NCBI GenBank assembly: GCA_020555605.1
Contig: JAJCJC010000020.1
Location: 1 to 46,134 of the forward strand
Source of the DNA: a bacterium 210917-SL.2.15
GTDB lineage: Bacteria > Bacillota > Clostridia > Oscillospirales > Oscillospiraceae
DNA: 46,134 bases
Direction of reading: 5' to 3'
Shown here: positions 8,130 through 17,800 of the stretch, one piece after another
How positions within the stretch are numbered: position 1 is the stretch's first letter
How the letters are laid out: the number at the start of each line of letters is the position of its first letter
Notes under the pieces: generated by a model
What the model was told of the DNA's origin: nothing
Seen by the model: the letters and a program-made list of their open reading frames with translations, nothing else
Database searches by the model: none
Made by a program: the position numbers and the translations under genes

Positions 8130-10205
8130 ATGAAATTAGTTTTGGCTGAAAAGCCTTCGGTTGCACAGAGTATTGCCAAAGTGTTAGGTGCTGCCAAGCG
8201 TGAGGATGGCTACTTAGAGGGAAACGGATATGTGGTCAGCTGGTGTGTAGGGCATTTGGTGGAGCTGGCACAGCCGGAAGTCTATGATGCGAAGTACAGC
8301 AAATGGGCTTATGCAGACCTTCCTATCTTCCCGATGGACTGGCAGTATGAGGTTTCTGCCGGTACGAAAAAACAGTTTGGGATTCTGAAAAAGCTCATGG
8401 CCAGAGAAGATGTTGCGAGTCTTGTGTGTGCAACAGATGCCGGTCGTGAGGGCGAGCTGATCTTTCGGTTGGTGTACCACAAAGCCGGGTGCAGAAAGCC
8501 GTTTGAGCGGCTTTGGATTTCCTCGATGGAAGATGTAGCAATCAAGGAGGGCTTTGAAAATCTCAGGTCTGGAACGGAATATGATGCTTTGTATGAAGCA
8601 GCACTGTGTCGAGAACGAGCCGACTGGATTGTTGGTATTAACGCTACTCGACTTTTTTCGACCCTTTACGGGCAGACCCTGAATGTTGGTCGTGTTATGA
8701 CCCCTACCCTTGCTATGGCTGTTATGCGAGAAGCTGCCATTTCCGCATTCAAGCCTGAACTGTTCTACACAGTTCAGATTGGATTGGATGGTTTTACGGC
8801 TGCAAGCGAACGCTTCAAAACCAAGGCAGCAGCCGAAGCTGTCAAACAAAGCTGTTCGGTGGCAATCGTTCAGAAAGCTGAATGTAAGGAGAAAACAGAA
8901 AAGCCGCCTGCGCTCTATGACCTGACCAGTTTACAGAGAGAAGCCAACCGTGTGCTTGGCTACACGGCACAGCAGACCTTGGACTACACGCAGAACCTCT
9001 ATGAAAAGAAACTGGTCACTTATCCCCGTACCGACAGCAGGTTTCTGACGGAAGATATGGCACATAGCCTGACCGACCTCGTAAAGCTGGCTTTCCACAC
9101 ATTCCCCGTGGAGGATGTGGATAACATACCAGTTCATGCAGAGCAGGTTGTGAATAACAAAAAGGTCACAGATCACCATGCCATCATTCCGACCAGAGAA
9201 TTGCAGAAATGCAATCTGAGCGAACTTCCCAAGGGTGAACTTGCAATTTTGCAACTGATCTCGAATCGGTTGTGCGTAGCTGTTGGCGATCCGCACCGAT
9301 ACGCAGAGACAGTTATTGAGCTGGACTGTGGCGGTACCGTGTTTTCCACCAAAGGCAAAACTGTTGTGCAGGATGGATGGAAAGCTCTGGTTCAGAAAAA
9401 TGATTCGACAAAATCCGACGAAAACGTGCAGACACTCCCTTCTGTTTCCGTTGGTGACGAAATGACCGTCAGCGGCACGGAAATCAAGGAAGGGAAAACA
9501 TCTCCCCCTAAACACTTTACCGAGGATACTCTGCTTTCTGCTATGGAAACTGCCGGTGCGGACGAAATGCCTGATGAGGTGGAGCGCAAAGGTTTGGGAA
9601 CGCCTGCGACCCGTGCCGGTATCATTGAGAAGCTGGTTCGCATCGGTTTTCTGGAGCGTAAGGGTGATAAGAAAACCAAACACCTGATTCCGACCCACAA
9701 GGGTACGGCTCTGGTAACAGTCATGCCGGAACAGATTCAGTCCCCATCCATGACGGCGGATTGGGAAGAAAAATTGTTGCTCATTGAGAAAGGCGAATAT
9801 GCCAGCGAGGACTTTATGGACGAGATCAAAGATGTGATTGCCGGTCTGATTCAGAACTATGAAGTAATCCGTGATTCCGAGGTTATGATGTCGAAAGAAG
9901 CCAATTCTATCGGCAAATGCCCGCTCTGCGGCAGTGCTGTAGAGGACAAAGCCAAGGCATTTTTCTGTTCCAACAGAGCTTGCAAATTTGCCCTCTGGAA
10001 AAACAATCGCTACTTTGCGAGCATCGGCAAGAGCATGACTTCTGCCACGGCGCAGAAATTGCTTGGTTCCGGCAAGGTAAAGCTCAAGAATTGCAAGTCC
10101 GAAAGAACGGGCAACACCTTTGATGCCACCGTCTTTATGGAGGTATCAGATGATGGCAAAACGAAGTTCAGTATGGAATTTGAAAATGGAGGAAAGCGCA
10201 AATGA
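8130..10205 (+). CDS. topB: DNA topoisomerase III (type IA)
   Basis: This type IA topoisomerase of 691 residues relaxes negative supercoils and decatenates single-stranded links, presumably aiding transfer or replication of the element. The Toprim start MKLVLAEKPSVAQSIAKVLG and the acidic motif DAGREGELIFR (about residues 104-114) are clear. The active-site Tyr lies in VTYPRTDSRF near residue 297. A C-terminal zinc-ribbon region has CPLCGS and CSNRACKFALWK. ATG 8130 is preferred over ATG 8124 because AAAGGAG at 8114-8120 then has normal spacing. The stop overlaps the next ATG by four bases (ATGA), indicating coupling. Length is normal for element-borne TopB. Confidence 0.95.
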   Translation: MKLVLAEKPSVAQSIAKVLGAAKREDGYLEGNGYVVSWCVGHLVELAQPEVYDAKYSKWAYADLPIFPMDWQYEVSAGTKKQFGILKKLMAREDVASLVCATDAGREGELIFRLVYHKAGCRKPFERLWISSMEDVAIKEGFENLRSGTEYDALYEAALCRERADWIVGINATRLFSTLYGQTLNVGRVMTPTLAMAVMREAAISAFKPELFYTVQIGLDGFTAASERFKTKAAAEAVKQSCSVAIVQKAECKEKTEKPPALYDLTSLQREANRVLGYTAQQTLDYTQNLYEKKLVTYPRTDSRFLTEDMAHSLTDLVKLAFHTFPVEDVDNIPVHAEQVVNNKKVTDHHAIIPTRELQKCNLSELPKGELAILQLISNRLCVAVGDPHRYAETVIELDCGGTVFSTKGKTVVQDGWKALVQKNDSTKSDENVQTLPSVSVGDEMTVSGTEIKEGKTSPPKHFTEDTLLSAMETAGADEMPDEVERKGLGTPATRAGIIEKLVRIGFLERKGDKKTKHLIPTHKGTALVTVMPEQIQSPSMTADWEEKLLLIEKGEYASEDFMDEIKDVIAGLIQNYEVIRDSEVMMSKEANSIGKCPLCGSAVEDKAKAFFCSNRACKFALWKNNRYFASIGKSMTSATAQKLLGSGKVKLKNCKSERTGNTFDATVFMEVSDDGKTKFSMEFENGGKRK

Positions 10206-11047
10206 CAAATGAGTACAACCCGGATGGTAAGGAAATCCGATTTATCGACAGCCATTATAAGGATTTGTTTCATATCCCCGATGGCAGCTGTGTGCAGATT
10301 CACTACCCGGATGAAATGGTTGTGAAGCCCTGCACCTTCATTGACGAGTATCATACGCAGATCGGATACAATGTGTTTCATATCTGCCAGTTTGCAGAAA
10401 TTATGGAGCGCAACGGCGCAAGCTATATGCCGGAGCCTGAGATTATGGGCGATGAAGCCGCATGGAAGGTCGGAAAGGATAGAATCCTTGCGGTGCAGAC
10501 CTGCGAAGATGGTTACGACTACACCCTGTTGGATGAAAACTACAACGAGATTGATGGCGGTCAGGTTGATAACCCTGAACTGTCCATGCTCGAAGTCCGC
10601 CGGGATATTCTGGAATCCTTCGGGCTGGAGCGCCGGGAACTGCGGGCAATGTTCTATGAGGATGTCATGGAGCAGGCTTTTGAAGTCGGCAGACAGGCGG
10701 TGGTGGTCAATGACCCTATCGCTGAGCTTGCTTTTAAGCTCGACCGTTTTGCAGAGAACTTCGACCCCTATGAATATATGGATCAGGTCGATGATGTGCA
10801 GGCGCATATCCAAGAAATCAAGGCAGATCTTGCCGCTGGTAATACGGCTCCGTATCGTGAGTTCCTGAATACAGCCATTGAAGAAGCCCGTGAGGAAACT
10901 GCGGTTGAGGTTGCCAAAGTGCTGAAAAGTCAGCTGGATAAGCTCGACTCTCCGAAGCGTGAGTCGGTCATGGAAAAACTGGCACAGGCCGCAGAAAAAG
11001 CTGCGCCTGCCAGTCCCTCTCCCAAACGCAAAGAGCCTGAACGATAA
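10202..11047 (+). CDS. Polyvalent-protein-like ICE protein (LPD28-type N-terminus)
   Basis: This 281-residue cytoplasmic protein has no catalytic motif I recognise. The N-terminal part, with YNVFHICQFAEIMERNG at about residues 57-73, resembles a domain found in large polyvalent proteins of ICEs (I recall LPD28, not certain). The C-terminal half is helical and charged and contains PKRESVMEKLAQ (about 252), a variant of the [RK]PSVLxxL motif repeated in other element proteins. It is coupled to topB by an ATGA overlap and followed by the YodL-domain gene 13 bases later. The location after topB is conserved in related elements. Function unknown. Confidence 0.6.
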   Translation: MTNEYNPDGKEIRFIDSHYKDLFHIPDGSCVQIHYPDEMVVKPCTFIDEYHTQIGYNVFHICQFAEIMERNGASYMPEPEIMGDEAAWKVGKDRILAVQTCEDGYDYTLLDENYNEIDGGQVDNPELSMLEVRRDILESFGLERRELRAMFYEDVMEQAFEVGRQAVVVNDPIAELAFKLDRFAENFDPYEYMDQVDDVQAHIQEIKADLAAGNTAPYREFLNTAIEEAREETAVEVAKVLKSQLDKLDSPKRESVMEKLAQAAEKAAPASPSPKRKEPER

Positions 11048-11060
11048 GGAGGACACGGAT

Positions 11061-11657
11061 ATGAAAAACGAAAAATGGGATGATGTTCACGGAAATACCA
11101 CCCCGGATGACAGAATGGTTGCTTTTCTGGAAAGCCCCACGGATTCCTATGCGATTCTTCAGCTGCGGGAAGATGTAGACGATAATATCCCGCTCATGTT
11201 TGCAAATTACAGCTACCTTCAGAAGAAAGAAATGGAGCCTGAGATTGACCGTTACGAGGTGGTCTATCATGGCTCCATTTCTATGTCCGAGGATGTGAAT
11301 CGGCAGCTGGAAGATTTGTATGTAAAGTTCAATATTGACCACCCGGATGATTTCCGTGGTCACAGTATGTCGGTCAGCGACATCGTAGCCTTAAAGGTAG
11401 TCGGTGAGGTATCCTTTCACTATGTAGATTCTGTTGGGTTTCAGAAGCTGGAAAACTTTATGAAGTCCGAAAACTACCTGAAAAACGCAGAGATGGCAAT
11501 GGAAGATGATTATGGGATGATTGACGGTATCATCAATAACGGAAAAGCGTCCGGATTAGAGGAACGTCCTTCGGTGTTGGAGCAGTTAAAGGAAAAGCCC
11601 GTGCCGGATGTTTCCCATAAGCCGCCCAAGAGCCACCCGGAAAGGGAGATTGAATGA
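11061..11657 (+). CDS. YodL/DUF4316 domain protein
   Basis: This protein of 198 residues contains a YodL-like domain (DSYAILQLR at about 24, then FANYSYLQKKEMEP, IDRYEVVYHG, HPDDFRGHSMSVSDIVAL) and a DUF4316-like segment (AEMAMEDDYGMIDGIINNG, about 148). The tail carries EERPSVLEQLKEKP, one copy of the shared motif. The ATG at 11061 is preceded by AAGGAGG; an upstream in-frame start at 10959 lies inside the previous gene and lacks a ribosome binding site. It overlaps the next small gene. YodL domains are widespread in element and phage proteins, without a known activity. Confidence 0.75.
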   Translation: MKNEKWDDVHGNTTPDDRMVAFLESPTDSYAILQLREDVDDNIPLMFANYSYLQKKEMEPEIDRYEVVYHGSISMSEDVNRQLEDLYVKFNIDHPDDFRGHSMSVSDIVALKVVGEVSFHYVDSVGFQKLENFMKSENYLKNAEMAMEDDYGMIDGIINNGKASGLEERPSVLEQLKEKPVPDVSHKPPKSHPEREIE

Positions 11658-11860
11658 TGGATTTCACACAGGATGAGCGGAACATGATGATGCTTTACAG
11701 CCCTGGCACAAGGTCAGGGCTGTGTGAAGCACTGACACTGATGAAGGAACAGCTTTCGGAGGACGAGTCAGAGCTTTTTGCTTTGGCAGACTCGGTTCTC
11801 CGTAAAGTTTCAGCCATGGACGATGCCGCCTTTGAGAAGCTGAACCTTTATCCGGATTGA
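11654..11860 (+). CDS. Transposon-transfer assisting family protein (TTRAP)
   Basis: This 68-residue protein has the pattern FTQDERNMMMLY, SGLCEALTLMKEQLSEDE, ALADSVLRKVSAMDDAAFEKL, matching the TTRAP family of short helical proteins encoded just before the giant helicase in Tn1549-type ICEs. Two ATGs (11654 and 11657) are possible: the first overlaps the preceding stop (ATGA), and the second has better spacing from AAAGGGAG at 11641-11648. Function is unproven; the family name comes from its association with transfer. Confidence 0.8.
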   Translation: MMDFTQDERNMMMLYSPGTRSGLCEALTLMKEQLSEDESELFALADSVLRKVSAMDDAAFEKLNLYPD

Positions 11861-11878
11861 TAGGATTGGAGGGATACA

Positions 11879-14800
11879 ATGAACGCAAAAGAGCGATTTT
11901 ATTCCGGATTAGCAAAAGAAACGATTGGGAAAATCACCTCGAACACAGATAACTGGACTTCGTTTTTGAGAACGATGTCCCGCAACTATGAGTTCACCTA
12001 TCCGGAACAGGTGATGATTTATGCTCAGCGCCCCAATGCGACCTTTTGCAAGCCCTATGAGGACTGGAACGCTGAAAATTACCGCAGATATGTAAAGCGT
12101 GGCTCTACCGGCATTGCTCTGTTTGTGATGAACAGGGATAAACCGTATCTGCGCTATGTGTTTGATGTGGCGGATACCGGCGTTCGCCGTTCTTCCCCGG
12201 AACTGAAACCGTGGGAGGTGACGCCTGAAAACCGCTCCTATGTCATGGAAGCGATGGAGCGTACCTTCGGTGTTGCCGCTGACGGGGTACTGGAAGCACA
12301 GCTTGAAGATATTGCATCCGCACTGGCGGCTGAGTATTGGGACGATTACAAAAAGCAGTTCCTCGACATCGTTGCCAACAGCTTCCTTGAGGAGTATGAT
12401 GAACTCAACATCGAAGTAGCTTTCAAAAATGCGGTGGCAAACAGCGTATCCTATACGATGTATTGCCGGTTCGTGGAAAGTCCCGACAACTACTTCGAGC
12501 ATGAGGATTTCCAGAAGGTGTTTGATTTTAACACCAGACAGACGGTAAATGCCCTTGGTACTGCGGTGAATGCCATCAGCACAAGGATGTTTCAGGAAAT
12601 CGAAAAAGCGATTGGAGAACATGAGCAGATTAAAGCTACCGAAAGGAGTACAGATTATGAGCGAGATGACTTACAGACAGGCCGGAGATTATCAGATTCC
12701 GAACCTTCAGTTGGAGAACGAGGGAGAGAAACCTCTGGGCAAGTACGGCAGGATGCGTCGAGCATTTTTGGAACAGAACAATCCGATGCTCCTGAACGAC
12801 ATGATTCTGACGGAGAGCCTGTTCCCGCACCTGTGGGAGATCGAGGAAACAGCGAAAGCCAGAGTGGAGTTTCTGATGGAGCAGTACCTGAAGGACAGCC
12901 CCGCACCGGACAAGGAAACGCAGCAGATGGCGTGGGTGCAGCACATGAACAGCCTGAAAGCACAGGCGGAGGAAGTCGTGATGACGGAGCTTATCAACAG
13001 CTGAGTCTGAACCTTTTCCTCTCCGAAAATGAACAAATCAGTTTTATCGACCGAGCAGAGAGCTTTACGCCCTCTGCTTTTTCTTTTGCCCAGGAAGAAA
13101 TCGACCACTTCCTTCTGCTTGGTAGCAATACCGATGAAGCCCGAAAAGTCGTAGCGCTGGAATATATGAAGCAGAAGCCGTTGGAAGAAATCGTTCAGAC
13201 CTTAAAGCAGGTCTATCACGGCGGCTATGGTCTGAAAGAAGATAGCGGGAATATCTGTGCGTGGTATGCCGAGGACGGTATCCACCTTGCCAAAGGTTCC
13301 TCTGCCATTGACAGCCCCAGAGCGCAGATCGTTTCTTGGGAAACGGTTGCCGAGCGCATTGGAGAACTGCTTGAAAATGGTCGGTTCGCAACTAATGTGG
13401 AACTGGTAGAAGCATCCGGATATGAGCGTCAGAAGTTGGCAGAATCCCTGTGGCATCTTTATCACGATTTGAGTGAAGAAGCCCGTTCCAGCAACTATCT
13501 GGCAATTCTTCATCAGGAACCGTTTCGTGGTTTCCCTGACGAAACCGCAGACTTGGCTGAAAAGTTGGATGACCCTCGTTTCCACGCAACCTTGGTACAG
13601 CAGTATTCGGAATTTAGAAAAACCCTTGCGGAAAATCCCGATCTGCTTCGTTTTCACTATCACAAGCTGAATCTCATTCAGAAACAGCTGTATGAGTTGA
13701 ATATGCCTTTGCGTGAGTATCAGACCGATATGATGCAGATGCCCCTTGTCCGCCAGTTCATTACGGATGATGAAGTCAATGCAGACTTGACCCGTGGAAG
13801 CGGCTTTTCCGGTGGTAAAGCCCGTATTTATAACTACTGGCAGGAGAATCATTCTGCCAAGGAAAAGATGGACTTCCTGAAGCATGAATACGGAACCGGT
13901 GGTCATTCCCATGCCTGCTCTGGTGCAACGCACAGCGGTCAGGATCACGATGCCAAGGGTGTTGCTTACACCAAGAGCGGTTGCGATAAATTGCAGATGT
14001 CCTGGGCGCAGGTGGTGCAGAGAATCGACGGTCTGATACGAAAGGGACGCTACCTCAGCCCGGAGGAAGAAGCGGAACGACAGGCTATCGAAGAAGCTAA
14101 AACTGATCCGTTGGAAGATGTTTATGACCGTTTCGCAGTGATTGATACCGAGGATGGCGAGTATGCGATCTGGGATAATCAGACCGATGACTACTATGTA
14201 GACCCGGAAGGCGTTACGGAATACTTCACGGACGAATGGCTTGCCAATGACTATTTGGAGGAAGTTCGTCAGTCCGTAGCTGCGATGGAGTCGGTTCAGC
14301 CAGAAGCGCCTGTGGCAGAGCCTGCCGAAGTTGTGGAAGCATCTGCTTCCGAGGAACCGAAATGGAATTATCAGGTCGGTGACACGGTATATCTGGACGA
14401 TACAGCTTTCCGTGTGGAGCAGATCACGGACAGAGAAGTTCAGCTGCGTGACCCTACGCTTGCTTATCCCATCTTCCGTGCCGAGAATCGTGAGAATTTC
14501 GAGCGTATGCTCTCTCAGGACGAAAGAAACCATGCGGTAAGGGTTGATGCCCAAACCGAAGAAAAGCCCGTTACAGAGGATTTTCTGGGCAAAACCGAAC
14601 CGAGGGACTACACCCCTGAGTATCAGCTGTTAGACCGTCTGCGTATGGACTGCGAATACTTCCTTGGTGCAGGACAGCACAGCGAAAAGCATCTGTGGGC
14701 AGGCAACCGCCATGCACAGATTGCCAAGATGCGTGAGCTGTATGAAATGATTCCCGACAAACCAGAATGGCTGACACCTGAGATGATTAACAGCTACGAG

Positions 14801-17800
14801 GAGCGCATGGCTCCCCGCTATCTGGTTGCCGCCTACCATCACTTTGAAAACGGCTTCGATGATAAACTGGACTACTACACTCTGGAAGAAGCGGAAAAAG
14901 CTGCCCAGGGCTATGTGGACGGAACCATGGAGGATGACGGATTCAAGTACGATGGTGCTGCCGTTTACGATCAGCAGGAGCATAAGTGCATCCGTATCTA
15001 TGGGGACTACCCTGACGAAAAGGCACACGCACAGGTCAGAGCCAGTGCGGAACCCGAACAGCAGGAACCGGAACACTTCATCGATCATTTTTATGTTGCC
15101 GAGGACATTCAGAAGCGGGGTGCGCTGGACATCAAGGAATACAGTTCCTTTGATGATGCCCTGCGAGCCTACTATGCACTTCCTGACACGCAGAGAAAAG
15201 CCCTGGGTGCAATGAATACCAGAGATCTGCCGGGTAGTCTGGACTTCGTACAGTGCGTAGATGGAAAGGACACCATCATTCAGGATTATGCCCAGGTGGA
15301 CGGATGGCAGAATGCCGAAGTCATGGACATTATCGCTCAGCTTGAGCAGTCCATCACCACCAGAGAAATCCCACCTGTTCCTGCGGTGAACTTCCACATC
15401 ACGGATGACAACATCGGTGAAGGTGGACCGAAGCAGAAATTCGCAAGAAACATCGCAGCCATTGAAACTCTGTTCAAACTGGAAAGCGAGAACAGGAACG
15501 CCACTACCGAAGAACAGGAGATTTTGTCGAATTATGTCGGTTGGGGCGGTCTGGCAGATGCCTTTGACCCGGACAAGGGAAATTGGGCGAAGGAGTATCA
15601 GACACTGAAAAACCTGCTTTCCGAAGATGAATATGCTGCGGCAAGAGCTTCCACCCTGAACGCACATTACACCAGCCCTACGGTCATTCGCTCCATCTAC
15701 GATGCGGTCGGACAGATGGGCTTTGAAACAGGAAATATTCTGGAGCCTGCTATGGGTATCGGCAACTTCTTTGGTATGCTCCCTCCTGAAATGCAGAGCA
15801 GCCGTTTGTATGGTGTGGAACTGGATTCCATCACCGGCAGAATTGCTCAGAAGCTCTATCCCAACGCAGAAATCAAAGTAGCCGGTTTTGAAACGACAGA
15901 CCGCCGAGACTTTTACGATCTGGCTGTGGGTAATGTCCCTTTCGGCAACTACAAAGTGTCCGACAAGCCGTATGACAAGCTGGGATTCTCCATTCACAAC
16001 TATTTCTTTGCCAAGGCTTTGGATCAGGTTCGTCCCGGTGGTGTGGTCGCTTTTGTGACAAGCCGTTACACCATGGATTCCAAGAACTCTGACGCAAGGC
16101 GATATATGGCGCAGAGGGCGGAACTGCTTGGTGCAATCCGTCTGCCAAACGATGCCTTTAAGAAAAACGCAGGCACGGAAGTCGTGTCCGACATCCTGTT
16201 CCTGCAAAAGCGTGACCATCCGATTGACATTGTACCGGAATGGGTAAACCTTGACCGCACCGAAGAAGGACACACCATGAACAGCTACTTTGTCGCTCAT
16301 CCTGAAATGGTTCTGGGCGATACGGTGGAAGAAAGTACCGCCTACGGCATGGACATTACAGTGCGTCCCATTGAGGGCATGGAACTGTCCGAACTTCTGA
16401 AAGAAGCAGTTTCCCACATCCAAGGAACCTATCAGGCTGTGGAGCTTCCCGAAGCTGACAAGGGTAAGGAAATCGAAACCATTCCTGCAACCCCGGATGT
16501 AAAGAATTTCTCTTATACCGTGGTGGATGGCAATGTGTACTTCCGTGAAAACTCCCTGATGCGCCGTGTAGACCTGAATGAGAAAGCAAAAGACCGTGTG
16601 ATGGGCATGGTGGAACTTCGTGGTATCGTCAACGAGCTGATCGAATATCAGCTTGAGGATTACCCGGATGAAATGATTACTCAGAAACAGGCAGAACTGA
16701 ATGATGCCTACGATGCGTTTGCCGCAAAGAACGGGCTTATCAATAATCGAGCCAATGGTCAGGCATTTGCTGACGATTCCTCCTACTATCTCCTGTGTTC
16801 TCTGGAAAATGTGGATGAGGACGGCAATCTGAAAAGCAAGGCGGATATGTTCACCAAGCGAACCATCAAGCCGGAACGCAGAGTGACGAGCGTGGATACG
16901 CCGTCCGAAGCTCTGGCAATCTCTATCGGTGAGCGTGGCAAGGTGGATTTGCCGTTTATGGCACAGCTGCTTGGAACACCTGGAGAATACGATGCGATTC
17001 AGGCAGAGCTTCGAGGGGTGATCTTCAAAGACCCGATGGCTCCCGATGCTGTGGAAGTTGGATGGCAGACTGCCGATGATTACCTTTCCGGTGATGTAAG
17101 AAGCAAGCTGCGTGTCGCACAGATGGCGGCAGACAGGGATTCTTCCTTCCACATCAATGTGGAAGCCTTGCAGAAAGCACAGCCGAAGGACTTGGATGCG
17201 TCCGAGATTGATGTGCGTTTGGGTGCAACATGGATTGATGCCGATTATATTCAGCAGTTCATGGAGGAAACCTTTGAAACGCCGTATTACTTGCGCCGTT
17301 CCATTGAGGTCAAGTTCTCCGAGCTGACCGCAGAGTGGCGCATCAACGGTAAGAGTTCTCCCAACTACAACGATGTGGCGGCGTATGTCACCTACGGTAC
17401 AGAGCGAGCCAACGCATATCGGATTCTGGAGGAAACGCTGAATCTGAAGGATATTCGTATCTATGATACGATTGAAGATGCAGATGGTAAGCAGAAGCGT
17501 GTCCTCAATAAAAAAGAAACTACCCTGGCACAGCAGAAACAGCAGGCAATCAAGGATGCGTTCCGAGATTGGATTTGGAGAGATCCGCACAGACGAGAAA
17601 CCCTTTCCACCAAGTACAACGAACTTTTTAACTCCACCAGACCTCGTGAGTATGATGGCTCTCATATCCGTTTCGGCGGCATGAACCCGGATATTACCCT
17701 CCGTGAACACCAGAGAAATGCTATCGCTCATGTGCTATATGGTGGAAATACGCTGCTTGCACACGAAGTTGGTGCGGGCAAGACCTTCGAGATGGCTGCA

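Noticed and set aside
12570..12656. N-terminal extension of tnpV from 12570
   Set aside because: The family begins at MSEMTYRQ and the ribosome binding site at 12641-12648 fits that start.
14630..17731. 1033-codon open frame antisense to the helicase gene
   Set aside because: It mirrors the helicase codon pattern, has no ribosome binding site and no recognisable domain, so it is a shadow frame.
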